Below, piece after piece: positions 1-7,554 of a stretch of 24,652 nt of DNA. Within the stretch, counting starts at the first letter, position 1, and every line of letters starts with the position of its first letter. Under the pieces are notes generated by a model. The model saw nothing but the letters and a program-made list of their open reading frames with translations, made no database searches and was not told the origin of the DNA. The position numbers and the translations under genes are program-made. This stretch comes from an uncultured Verrucomicrobiota bacterium (GTDB lineage Bacteria; Verrucomicrobiota; Verrucomicrobiia; Limisphaerales; JADLHS01), in assembly GCA_937894935.1 (NCBI GenBank), contig CALAYC010000204.1, forward strand, positions 1 to 24,652, given 5' to 3'.

Positions 1-712
1 CCGCATTTGCAATGTCTTCGGGACGCGCAATTTTCGGCAACGCCATCGTCGCGGTGACTTTGCGAACGATTTTTGCGTCTTTCAACTTGGCTTCGTTACG
101 CGGAACAACGGTCCAACCGGGACAAACGCAATTGATGCGCCCGCCACAATAATTCTTCGTGTGCGGCGCCAGACGGGCGAGTTCGTTCTTCAGCGTGCGC
201 GTCAATCCGTAAGCCATCGCCGCTTTGGCCGCAGCATAATCCGCGTGTCCGGCCTCACCAAAAACTGCCGCAGTCGAGCCAATCAAAACAGCGTTGCCGG
301 TCATCTGCTTCGTGACCAACCGGAAGAACTCGCGCGTGCAAAGAAACGTCGAAGTCAGCACGCCCTCCAACGTCTGACGCCATTGCGCGAGCGACATTTC
401 ATGAAGCGGCACATCGCGCGTTTCCCAACCTCCCGCATTGGCAATCATCGTATCCACGCGACCGAACTTCTTCACCGCCAGCCCAAATAATTTTCTTACC
501 GCAGCCTCTTTGGTTAAATCACCGGCAACCACCAATGATGCCGCACCTATCGTTGCCACTTCTTCCTGCAAGCGTTGTGCACTCGCGCGATTGCGATGGC
601 AGTGCAGCACCAGTTTTGCGCCTTCCGTCGCGAAGGCTCGCGCGATCGCCGAACCGATGCCACCAGACGCACCGGTGATTACTACGACTTTATCGCGCAA
701 ATCCGTTTCCAT
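1..712 (-). CDS. SDR-family NAD(P)-dependent oxidoreductase, C-terminus cut by window edge
   Basis: Read on the minus strand from the ATG at 712-710, the frame stays open to the window edge, giving about 237 residues. It has the classical short-chain dehydrogenase layout: the cofactor glycine motif TGASGGIG at residues 13-20, NAGG at 92-95, catalytic Ser146, and the YxxxK pair Tyr159/Lys163. A PG motif follows near residue 194. The family reduces or oxidises hydroxyl/carbonyl groups using NAD(P)H in the cytoplasm; 3-oxoacyl-ACP reductase-like and glucose dehydrogenase-like members look alike, so the substrate cannot be named. The start lies one base beyond the stop of the REC-HDOD gene, which points to co-transcription and translational coupling. 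Only a short C-terminal piece should be missing, as classical SDRs are about 250 residues. Confidence 0.93.
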   Translation of the reverse strand, partial: METDLRDKVVVITGASGGIGSAIARAFATEGAKLVLHCHRNRASAQRLQEEVATIGAASLVVAGDLTKEAAVRKLFGLAVKKFGRVDTMIANAGGWETRDVPLHEMSLAQWRQTLEGVLTSTFLCTREFFRLVTKQMTGNAVLIGSTAAVFGEAGHADYAAAKAAMAYGLTRTLKNELARLAPHTKNYCGGRINCVCPGWTVVPRNEAKLKDAKIVRKVTATMALPKIARPEDIANA

Positions 713-713
713 G

Positions 714-1925
714 TCAGTTGCCGTCCACCGCGAATAATTTCTCTGTCTGTTCGCGCCAGTAGTCCAACCGTTCCTTGACACCCAACACCTCCAGATAGCT
801 CAAGTCCAAATTCGCTTCGGCAGGAGTGCCACCGGGGCTGGATCGTTCATGAGCCAACGCATTTGCGATGTGAACCGCCAGTAACGGACCGAGTGTCGTA
901 ACGTCAGAGCGACTCGGTTGATGATGAAACGCCACCGCCTCGACAATGGTGGTGGGCAAGCCCCACAAACCCAGCAGATACGCGCCGATACCTGCGTGGT
1001 TGGCCCCAAATACCTCCTGCTCTGCATCAAGCTGCGAGACATCCTTTTCGCGCGCTAAATCAAGCGCGCGTTGAAAAGGCTCGGGCAGATTATTGACGAG
1101 CATCAACTTGCCGATGTCGTGCAACATGCCCGCAGTATAAGCGTCTTCCGCCAACGCGTGATCCACGCGTTCCAACTCCAAAATACGCCGCGCAATGCGA
1201 GCCGTGCTGACGCTGTGATCCCAGAGTTGAGTGACACTGAAACCCTTCAGCTTGCGATTCTCGAAACAGGTGAAAACATGCGCCGAAAGCGCGAGCGATT
1301 GCACCGCAGCGATGCCGAGTTGCTGCACCGCTTCAACCGGATTTGTGAAACGACGCGCTAAGCCCAACGACGCCGCATTGACGATCTGAAGCAGTTTCAC
1401 CGTCATGCCCGGATCTTCAGCAACAATCGCTGCGACCCTTTCCAACGACGGATCCTCCGAATCGAGTTCCTTCATGATGTCGAAGTACAGCGAAGGGAAA
1501 CTCGGCAACGTATCGAGTTGCGCCACGACATCGCGAATTTTTTCGTCCTGTAGGTAGGCGTCCAGACTGCCGATGCGCGCAATGGTCGCTTTCAATGCTG
1601 CCGAACGAAACGGCTTCGGCATGAACTGATGCGTCTCGCGCAGGCTTTCGGCGATTTCCTTTTGATCAACGACGCCGGAGAGAATGATGCGGGCGGTGCG
1701 CGGTGAACGTCGTTTTACTTCGCGGATTAACGTAACCCCGTCCATGCCTTCCATCCGCATGTCCGAAACAACGATGTCGAAATGGTGCGTGTCGAGTAAC
1801 GGCAACGCCGCTTCGCCGCTCGGCGCCGTCATGACTTCCCACCGTCCGCTCTCGCTGGACAATACTGTGCTGAACAACTCCCGCATAATCGGGTCGTCAT
1901 CCACGAAAAGAATTTTCCGTTTCAT
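714..1925 (-). CDS. REC-HDOD response regulator
   Basis: A 403-residue protein of two domains. Residues 1-120 form a receiver: acidic cluster D9-D11, phospho-acceptor Asp55 in VVSDMRM, Ser83, and Lys104 in KPF. Residues about 135-345 match an HDOD domain, with PSFP at 141-144, WDHS at 235-238, LHDIGKL around 268-274 and a later FHHQ. HDOD domains resemble HD phosphohydrolases but are usually treated as signalling or scaffold modules; whether this one is catalytic cannot be told. An N-terminal receiver with a C-terminal HDOD is a known arrangement. No DNA-binding domain is present, so output is probably by protein contact. No Shine-Dalgarno is evident before the ATG. The gene follows the 193-aa gene by 42 bases and directly precedes the SDR gene. 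A cognate kinase is not adjacent. Confidence 0.92.
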   Translation of the reverse strand: MKRKILFVDDDPIMRELFSTVLSSESGRWEVMTAPSGEAALPLLDTHHFDIVVSDMRMEGMDGVTLIREVKRRSPRTARIILSGVVDQKEIAESLRETHQFMPKPFRSAALKATIARIGSLDAYLQDEKIRDVVAQLDTLPSFPSLYFDIMKELDSEDPSLERVAAIVAEDPGMTVKLLQIVNAASLGLARRFTNPVEAVQQLGIAAVQSLALSAHVFTCFENRKLKGFSVTQLWDHSVSTARIARRILELERVDHALAEDAYTAGMLHDIGKLMLVNNLPEPFQRALDLAREKDVSQLDAEQEVFGANHAGIGAYLLGLWGLPTTIVEAVAFHHQPSRSDVTTLGPLLAVHIANALAHERSSPGGTPAEANLDLSYLEVLGVKERLDYWREQTEKLFAVDGN

Positions 1926-1967
1926 CGAGCCAAAGACTGTTCGCCTGCGACCCGCCCTGCCGCGCGC

Positions 1968-2549
1968 TTAATTTGCGTGCGAGAAGATGCGCCGTAATTT
2001 GCTCAGCATCGCTTCCGAATACCGTTCACCCGCCGTCAACACCCGCCCGTGAATCTGGATTTCGTCCACCGCCGCGAGCGTCATGCAGAAATCCACGTCA
2101 TGCAACGGTCGTTCCCGACGCAATCGCCGGATCCAGCGCCGCATGTCCGTGACTTCTTCAATCTCAATTTTTTGACCGGGAAAGAATGAAATCCCCCAGT
2201 CATCGCGTCGCACGTAACCGTGACTTTCCTGTTTATCGTTGAACCACGCATCGCCAAGCAGAATGCAAACGGAGCGCCCTTTGCTTTCACCCAGGCGATA
2301 AAACACGATGCGCGCGTCCGCTTCGCAAAAATGTTCGTAGGCGATGTCGAGCGATTCCTGCGGCACGGGTGCGAAGCGCGTTTGGAAACCGATATGAATT
2401 CCGCCCGGCACATCCGGCTTTTTCTCGAAGCAAAGATTCTCCTCGAAAATCCAGAGCAACTCGGTCGCAAAACCGCGATCGGCCAATAACTTTTTCCAGG
2501 CCACCAGCGCCTCGGGAAGATTCGGTCGAGTAAAGGCAACGGAACTCAT
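1968..2549 (-). CDS. Conserved-looking hypothetical protein, 193 aa
   Basis: I do not recognise this family. The open frame extends to a TTG at 2585, but the ATG at 2549 is preferred: it is the first ATG, and the TTG coincides with a plausible -35 hexamer (see promoter 2558-2585). The product looks soluble, with no signal peptide or membrane segment, and is mixed alpha/beta. It is rich in Trp, Phe, Asp and Glu, has an acidic middle and an Arg-rich stretch (RRWIRRLRRER) near residues 135-145. Codon use resembles its neighbours and shadow frames are shorter, supporting a real gene. It lies 42 bases upstream of the REC-HDOD gene on the same strand, so it may act in the same signalling unit; that is inference from position only. 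Confidence 0.7.
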   Translation of the reverse strand: MSSVAFTRPNLPEALVAWKKLLADRGFATELLWIFEENLCFEKKPDVPGGIHIGFQTRFAPVPQESLDIAYEHFCEADARIVFYRLGESKGRSVCILLGDAWFNDKQESHGYVRRDDWGISFFPGQKIEIEEVTDMRRWIRRLRRERPLHDVDFCMTLAAVDEIQIHGRVLTAGERYSEAMLSKLRRIFSHAN

Positions 2550-2557
2550 GGCGCAGT

Positions 2558-2585
2558 AGTTTAAGGAAGCGCTGATTAAATCCAA
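2558..2585 (-). promoter_or_regulatory. Candidate sigma-70 promoter for the 193-aa gene
   Basis: On the minus strand TTGGAT (2585-2580) and TAAACT (2563-2558) are separated by 16 bases. The ATG follows the -10-like hexamer after only 8 bases, so transcription would begin at or next to the start codon. Both hexamers match the consensus only partly. Confidence 0.4.
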
Positions 2586-2662
2586 TCCACAAAAATACCC
2601 GTTCCGCGTCTCGCGAAAACCATGTTTCTGATGCTAATCTTCCTTTGTTATCCCAGCCGAAC

Positions 2663-4519
2663 TCACTCCGCCTTTTTGCCGAAATCACGTTCGATGGGAA
2701 TCAATTTCACCACGATGAATCCCGGAATCGTCGCCAAGAGCACCCAGATAAAGAAGTGTTCGTAGCCGATGGCTTCCTGCAACCAACCACTCCACATGCC
2801 CGGCAACATCATGCCCAATGCCATGAACCCGGTGCAGATGGCGTAATGCGCCGTTTGATGCGCGCCGCGCGCCACGTAAATCATTACGAGGAGATAAGCC
2901 GCGAAGCCGAAGCCGTAACCGAATTGTTCCACCGCCACGCAGGCGTTGACGATCCAGAACGAATCCGGTCGCACGGCAGCGAGATAAACATACACCGCGT
3001 TAGGAACTTGAATCGCCAGCACCATCGGCCAAAGCCACGCGCGTAATCCATGTCGCGACGCTACAACGCCACCGAGAATTCCTCCGAGCGTCAGCGCCAG
3101 CGTTCCCACCGTGCCGTAAACGAAACCCACTTGCCCGGTCGTGAGGCCTAATCCGCCCGTTTCGCGCGCATCCAACAAAAATGGTGCCGCCAATTTGACC
3201 AATTGCGCTTCGGCGAAACGATAGAACAAAAGAAACAGCAGAAAGACGCAGATGTTCGGTTTGCGAAAGAACGAGCCGAATGTGCGGAAAAATTCTTTCA
3301 GAAAAACCGGAATACCCGCCACATCGCCGGGCCGATCGGATTCCGGACGCGGCAAAATGATTTTGTGATACAGCCCAAACACGGCGAATAATGCAACTAA
3401 CACGCCGAACATCGCCGTCCAAGACAGCACAATGTTGCCAGAGCGAATCTCAAATCGCGCCGTCGCAGTCGTCGCCAGTTTCGGATCGGCCTGAAAAACT
3501 ATGAGCGCCGGCCGATTCCAATTCTGATCGTCGAATACCAATCGCGTCCCTTCGACCAGCGACAGACTTTTGTCGCCGGACTGAAACGTAGGCGTCACCA
3601 CGATTTCGCGGCCGGGCGGCTGAGAAAGTTGCACGGCAAGAAAGCCGAGATTTCCGGCGACATCGCTTTGACCGCGTTGTTCCGGACCGAAGTTCTTTCG
3701 CAACCAACCGGCGAACGGTTGCGACACGCTTGTCGTCCACCAGGAAACCGATTCGTTCTTCTGTGTCGCAACCGAACGTTGCTCGCGCGTGCGCGTGAAC
3801 AGATTCGTCGCATTCCAATTTTTCGCCTCGGCCAGCAGTGCGGAAACCTCGGCTTTAGTTTGAGGTTGAAGATTGATTTCGATGGAACTGGTGCTGGTGA
3901 GAATTTGCAGCGGACCGGAAGCGTTTGTGTCGAGTGATTGAATTGGCAACGTGCGCATCACAGGCGCATCGGCGCGAGTCGTAACGGCCAGTTCCACTTT
4001 CGGTAAACCGGTGTGCGATTGAATCAATCCCGCCAACATCACCAACAGCCCCTGCCCCGTGATGAGTGAGAGCCGAAAGAAAGTGCTGCGTACTCCAACG
4101 AAAAACGCCTGCTGCTTTTCGTTCAACGCGAGCAGGTAAAATCCATCCGCCGCGATGTCGTGCGTCGCCGAAGCAAAGGCAATTAAATAGAACACCACGA
4201 GCGTCGCTTGAAAAAACGTCGGCAGCGGCAACGACAACGCTACCGCCGCGAATCCTGCTCCCATCACTAATTGGCAGATCCAGATCCACCACCGTCGCGT
4301 CCGTAATATGTCCACCACCGGACTCCAAAGCGGTTTGATGACCCAAGGCAGATAAAGCCACGCCGTGTAAAACGCGATGTCGGCATTCGAGACGCCGAGG
4401 CTTTTGTAAAGTATAACGGAAATGAAGTTCACCACCGCGAAGGGCAAACCCTGTGCGAGATACAGCGTGGGAATCCACGCCCACGGATTGCGCTGCGCCC
4501 GAGGCGCGGGAGATGTCAT
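2663..4519 (-). CDS. AmpG/PAT-like MFS transporter with a large extracytoplasmic insert
   Basis: A 618-residue membrane protein from the ATG at 4519; a GTG at 4564 would add 15 residues without hydrophobic character. Early helices and signatures resemble the AmpG (muropeptide permease) / acetyl-CoA transporter branch of the major facilitator superfamily: YLAQGLPF near 20-27, KPLWSPVVD at 62-70, and ATHDIAADGFYL at 118-129. The C-terminal half resumes at about 366 with further helices (FLLFLLFYRFAEAQ, GTLALTLGGILGG, a WSGWLQEAIGY segment). Between helices near 150-170 and 366-385 lie about 195 hydrophilic residues, unusual for AmpG, which is normally near 420-490 residues. Location is the inner membrane. 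The substrate may be a cell-wall fragment, but no ampD, nagZ or beta-lactamase gene is nearby, so this is a family-level guess. It is divergent from the glucanase gene. Confidence 0.85.
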   Translation of the reverse strand: MTSPAPRAQRNPWAWIPTLYLAQGLPFAVVNFISVILYKSLGVSNADIAFYTAWLYLPWVIKPLWSPVVDILRTRRWWIWICQLVMGAGFAAVALSLPLPTFFQATLVVFYLIAFASATHDIAADGFYLLALNEKQQAFFVGVRSTFFRLSLITGQGLLVMLAGLIQSHTGLPKVELAVTTRADAPVMRTLPIQSLDTNASGPLQILTSTSSIEINLQPQTKAEVSALLAEAKNWNATNLFTRTREQRSVATQKNESVSWWTTSVSQPFAGWLRKNFGPEQRGQSDVAGNLGFLAVQLSQPPGREIVVTPTFQSGDKSLSLVEGTRLVFDDQNWNRPALIVFQADPKLATTATARFEIRSGNIVLSWTAMFGVLVALFAVFGLYHKIILPRPESDRPGDVAGIPVFLKEFFRTFGSFFRKPNICVFLLFLLFYRFAEAQLVKLAAPFLLDARETGGLGLTTGQVGFVYGTVGTLALTLGGILGGVVASRHGLRAWLWPMVLAIQVPNAVYVYLAAVRPDSFWIVNACVAVEQFGYGFGFAAYLLVMIYVARGAHQTAHYAICTGFMALGMMLPGMWSGWLQEAIGYEHFFIWVLLATIPGFIVVKLIPIERDFGKKAE

Positions 4520-4830
4520 GCGGCAAGTGTTTGGAAAATCAGCGCGCGTCGCAAGCGAGAGCACCCGCTACGACCGCCCAAAAGCCAACATTTTCATGTT
4601 AGAACCGTCGGGTCGCAGACATTGAATTCATCACGCGCCCCGTAGGTCAACCGTTCTACGAATATTCCGTGATTTTTCGCTGCGAAATTCCCGTAACCGT
4701 CTTTGCGAAGAATTCTGAGGTAGGCTAAGCTTCATCCGAAAGCACGATAAAACCCGGTACGTGTCATTCTGCCGCCGAGGAGGCCGCAATCCACTCGTCA
4801 TCAGGTTTTTCGCATCAAAAAACCGACGAA
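4520..4830. other. Divergent intergenic region between the MFS and glucanase genes
   Basis: These 311 bases hold no convincing gene; short open frames have no recognisable protein character. On the minus strand TTGCGA (4554-4549), a 17-base spacer and a weak AACACT (4531-4526) sit 6 bases before the transporter ATG. On the plus strand TTGCGA (4703-4708) and TAAGCT (4726-4731) with a 17-base spacer could serve the glucanase operon. Both are weak matches. Confidence 0.4.
4804..4824 (+). repeat. 7-bp inverted repeat just before the glucanase start
   Basis: GGTTTTT (4804-4810) and AAAAACC (4818-4824) are perfect complements around a 7-base loop, ending 6 bases before the first ATG at 4831. It could fold as an A/U-rich hairpin over the ribosome-binding region or be an operator. 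No Shine-Dalgarno sequence is visible here. Confidence 0.45.
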
Positions 4831-6159
4831 ATGATGACGCGCCGCAGCATGTTGACAAAGCTGGCCCTTGGAACGGCCGGCGTCGCTGTTGGTGCAATCA
4901 ATCTGCGCGGAATTGAACCGGCGTCAACTTCGCGGTTGTCTCTCACGGATGATCTCTTTCTCGAAGAACTTTCCCGAGCGAGCTTTACGTTCTTTCGCGA
5001 GTGCACAAATCCAAAGACCGGTTTGGTTAAAGACGCAGCGCGTTTTCCCGAATCAAAAAACAACACGGTTTCCAGCATCGCCGCTACCGGATTCGGTCTG
5101 ACCGCTTTGTGCATTGCCGAACAACGTGGTTGGCTGAAGCGCAAAGAAGCTATTGCGCGCGCTCGCACGGCCTTACGTTTTCTCTGGCGCGAAATGCCGC
5201 ACGAACACGGTTTCTTCTATCATTTCGTGGACTGGCGAACGGGAAAACGCGTCTGGAATTGCGAGGTTTCTTCCATTGATTCCGCGATTCTCCTGTGTGG
5301 CGTGTTGAGCTGCGCCCAGCATTTTCCTGGTGACGAAATCAAGGAACTCGCGGCGTGTATTTACGATCGGATGGATTGGCAATGGCTGCTGCGCGATGGA
5401 CGCTTCCTCGGTCACGGTTGGACGCCAGAACGCGGTTTCCTCACCGCCAAATGGGACACGTATTGCGAGCACATGATGTTGTATCTACTCGCGATTGGTG
5501 CGCGGAAAAATGCGATTCCTGCTTCGACCTGGGAAGCCTGGCATCGCCCGAAATTGCGTTACGAGGACGAAGAATACATCGGCACCAATGCGCCGCTCTT
5601 CGTCCACCAATATTCTCACGCGTGGTTTGATTTCCGTCGGCAACGCGACGCGCACACGGATTATTTTCATAACTCGACATTGGCGACTTACGCGCATCGG
5701 CGATTTTGCACCGAACTGGCTGACGAATTTCCGCACTATTCAAAAGAACTGTGGGGCATTACTTCATCGGATTCGCCAAACGGTTACGCCGTTTGGGGTG
5801 GGCCGCCGCGATTTGGCCCAATTGACGGCTCGGTCGTTCCTTGCGCCGTTGGCGGATCGCTGCCGTTTCTAGCGAACGATTCGATTGCTACATTGCGACA
5901 CATGCGCGAACGCTTCGGCAGTCGGATTTGGAATCGCTATGGATTTGCTGACGCCTTCAATCCCGCTACCGGATGGGTCGCTAACGGCTGCATCGGCATC
6001 AACACCGGCATCACATTGCTCATGGCCGAAAATGCGCGTAGTGGTTTCGGCTGGGATCTGTTCATGAAAAATTCCGAAGCCCGGAAAGCGATGGAACTGG
6101 TCGGCTTCCGGGAAAGCGGTTTGATTTCGTATCGTCAAAATTCGCCGATTACGATTTAA
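4831..6159 (+). CDS. Exported GH144-type (PF10091 'glucoamylase') glycoside hydrolase
   Basis: A 442-residue protein starting with a twin-arginine-type signal: TRRSMLTK at 3-10, then a hydrophobic Ala/Gly-rich stretch to about residue 24, implying folded export by Tat. The mature part resembles the PF10091/GH144 family, whose studied members are endo-beta-1,2-glucanases with an (alpha/alpha)6 barrel. Supporting stretches are an early FTFFRECTNPKTGLVKD, the acidic CEVSSID at 144-150, YCEHMMLYLLAIG at 211-223, the IDGSVVPCAVGGSLPF block at 331-346, and CIGINTGITLLMAEN at 387-401. Glu145, Asp150 and Glu213 are candidate catalytic or binding acids by position, not proven. Two in-frame ATGs (4831, 4834) are equally possible. 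It is followed after only 7 bases by nadD, suggesting a shared transcript. It may act on beta-glucan in the periplasm or outside; exact linkage specificity is uncertain. Confidence 0.86.
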   Translation: MMTRRSMLTKLALGTAGVAVGAINLRGIEPASTSRLSLTDDLFLEELSRASFTFFRECTNPKTGLVKDAARFPESKNNTVSSIAATGFGLTALCIAEQRGWLKRKEAIARARTALRFLWREMPHEHGFFYHFVDWRTGKRVWNCEVSSIDSAILLCGVLSCAQHFPGDEIKELAACIYDRMDWQWLLRDGRFLGHGWTPERGFLTAKWDTYCEHMMLYLLAIGARKNAIPASTWEAWHRPKLRYEDEEYIGTNAPLFVHQYSHAWFDFRRQRDAHTDYFHNSTLATYAHRRFCTELADEFPHYSKELWGITSSDSPNGYAVWGGPPRFGPIDGSVVPCAVGGSLPFLANDSIATLRHMRERFGSRIWNRYGFADAFNPATGWVANGCIGINTGITLLMAENARSGFGWDLFMKNSEARKAMELVGFRESGLISYRQNSPITI

Positions 6160-6166
6160 TCCGCGC

Positions 6167-6742
6167 GTGCAACGGATTGGATTGTACGGGGGCTCGTTCG
6201 ACCCCATCCATATTGGTCATCTCCTGGTGGGACAAGCCGCCATCGAAGAACTGCAACTCACGCAGTTGATTTATATTCCCGCCGCGCAGTCTCCTTTCAA
6301 ACCGGAATCCTCGCCTGCACCCGGCGCGCATAGACTGGCCATGTGCCGGTTAGCGTTGGCGGGACGAACCGATACCGCAGTGGATGATCTCGAAATCCAA
6401 CGCGGCGGCATGTCTTTCACCATTGATACCGTTCGCGCCTACGTGGAACGCTTTCCGCAAGCGAAGTTGTTTTATCTGATTGGCGCAGACAACGTCGTCA
6501 GCCTGCCAAAATGGCGAAACGCAACCGAGCTGGCGGCGTTGATTGAATTCGCTGTGATTCCGCGTCCGGGACAATCGCAAGTTCCCTTCCCTGCACCTTT
6601 CGTGGGACAGTATCTGCGCGGGTTTCCAATTGAAATTTCGTCGTCGGAAATCCGCACCCGGATTAAAGCCGGACTGAGTCTCACGCCCCTCGTTCCTCCG
6701 GCCGTGGACGAATTCATCCGCAATAATCGGCTTTATCTTTGA
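6167..6742 (+). CDS. nadD: Nicotinate-nucleotide adenylyltransferase
   Basis: A 191-residue protein of usual NadD length. It has the nucleotidyltransferase signature GGSFDPIHIGHL at residues 8-19 with the (H/T)xGH ATP-binding histidines, a dinucleotide-contact region YLIGADNVVSLPKW near 103-116, and the C-terminal SSSEIRTRI motif near 162-170, equivalent to the ISSTxIR of the family. The enzyme adenylates nicotinate mononucleotide with ATP to form deamido-NAD in cytoplasmic NAD synthesis. The start is a GTG placed so that VQRIGLYGGSF aligns with the family's N-terminus; no ATG is available. It begins 7 bases after the glucanase stop, and its TGA overlaps a possible TTG start for rsfS. NadD next to RsfS is a very common pairing. 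Confidence 0.97.
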   Translation: MQRIGLYGGSFDPIHIGHLLVGQAAIEELQLTQLIYIPAAQSPFKPESSPAPGAHRLAMCRLALAGRTDTAVDDLEIQRGGMSFTIDTVRAYVERFPQAKLFYLIGADNVVSLPKWRNATELAALIEFAVIPRPGQSQVPFPAPFVGQYLRGFPIEISSSEIRTRIKAGLSLTPLVPPAVDEFIRNNRLYL

Positions 6743-6768
6743 AAGCCGCTCCGCCACTTTTTGCCGCA

Positions 6769-7173
6769 ATGGATGCAAAGAAGTTAGCGTTGCGCTGCCA
6801 GGAACTGGCCGACAACAAAAAAGCCGAAAATCTGTTGGTGCTGGATGTGCGAAAGCTCTCCAGTGTGACGGATTATTTCGTCATCGTTTCCGGCACCAGT
6901 TCGCCGCATCTCCGCGCCATCGTCAACGAAATCACCGAGAAGTTAAAAGAGGAACACCAACTTCGCCCACGCGCAGTAGATGGAAATGTATCCGGCGACT
7001 GGGTGGTGTTGGATTACTTCGATGTCATTGTCCACGTTATGCGCCAGGACGTGCGTGAACGTTACGATCTGGAAAGTCTCTGGGGTGACGCGCCGCAAGT
7101 GAAGCCGACCAGCAAACCGGCGGCTCGGAAGAAAAAGAAAACTGCCGCCCGGAAAAAGGCGGCAGCCGAATAA
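6769..7173 (+). CDS. rsfS: Ribosomal silencing factor RsfS (Iojap family)
   Basis: Begins at the ATG at 6769, giving 134 residues (MDAKKLAL...), because family members start close to this point; a TTG at 6739 overlapping the nadD stop would add 10 residues. The domain shows the Iojap/DUF143 pattern: VLDVRKLSSVTDYFVIVSGTS at about 15-35, DGNVSGDWVVLDYFDVIVHVM near 67-87, and RERYDLESLWGDA near 92-104. RsfS binds ribosomal protein L14 and blocks subunit joining when nutrients are scarce. Odd feature: after the domain comes a tail of about 25 residues rich in Lys, Ala and Arg (PAARKKKKTAARKKAAAE), resembling histone-H1-like tails and not part of the core fold. It likely shares a transcript with nadD. 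Downstream the Pur-alpha-like gene converges with only 10 bases between stops. Confidence 0.95.
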   Translation: MDAKKLALRCQELADNKKAENLLVLDVRKLSSVTDYFVIVSGTSSPHLRAIVNEITEKLKEEHQLRPRAVDGNVSGDWVVLDYFDVIVHVMRQDVRERYDLESLWGDAPQVKPTSKPAARKKKKTAARKKAAAE

Positions 7174-7183
7174 CTATTAATCG

Positions 7184-7477
7184 TTATTGCTTCGGAGGAA
7201 TCTCCGCCGAGGCTTTAACCATCTCGTCCAATAGCTTTTTGAAGTCTTCCAGCCCGGGAGCGGGAATGATGATGGTGTCACGCCGTCCGCCCACGTCTTC
7301 CGTAATACGAAGGAAACGTCCGCGAGGATTTTCCTTCAACGTGAATTGAAAAGACTTCCGCTCAATCTGAATTTTTTCGGAACGTAAAGTGTCCTCGTTG
7401 ACCGGCGGTTTAGGCAGACTGGAACCGTACGGCCGATGATGATGTCCGTAAGGCGACGGACGCTCGTTTGAGATCAT
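7184..7477 (-). CDS. Pur-alpha (PurA/DUF3276)-like single-stranded nucleic-acid-binding protein
   Basis: A 97-residue protein. Residues 1-30 are a His/Pro/Tyr-rich low-complexity leader (PYGHHHRPYG). The rest is a single PUR-type domain: IERKSFQFTLKENPRGRFLRITE followed by GGRRDTIIIPAPGLEDFKKLLDEM. Bacterial PUR proteins (for example BpuR of Borrelia) bind single-stranded RNA and DNA and can act as post-transcriptional regulators; the residues KENPRGRF and RRDTIIIP are the family's recognisable strand. A GAGGG Shine-Dalgarno lies 7 bases before the ATG, one of the few good ones in this window, consistent with strong translation. It is last in a minus-strand series and is convergent with rsfS. 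Confidence 0.82.
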   Translation of the reverse strand: MISNERPSPYGHHHRPYGSSLPKPPVNEDTLRSEKIQIERKSFQFTLKENPRGRFLRITEDVGGRRDTIIIPAPGLEDFKKLLDEMVKASAEIPPKQ

Positions 7478-7484
7478 AATTTTG

Positions 7485-7489
7485 CCCTC
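7485..7489 (-). promoter_or_regulatory. Shine-Dalgarno site of the Pur-alpha-like gene
   Basis: GAGGG on the minus strand with 7 bases to the ATG at 7477. It stands out because most neighbouring starts have no such motif. Confidence 0.65.
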
Positions 7490-7554
7490 GCAAGGCTTCT
7501 GCTACTGGTTTTAAACAATTAACTACAGCTAAGTTTGACGAGTTCCAGCCATTG

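Noticed and set aside
2601..2616. A terminator after the AmpG-like gene
   Set aside because: Only a 4-bp CGCG stem with a 3-base loop, and the nearest T-run on the minus strand is over 10 bases away.
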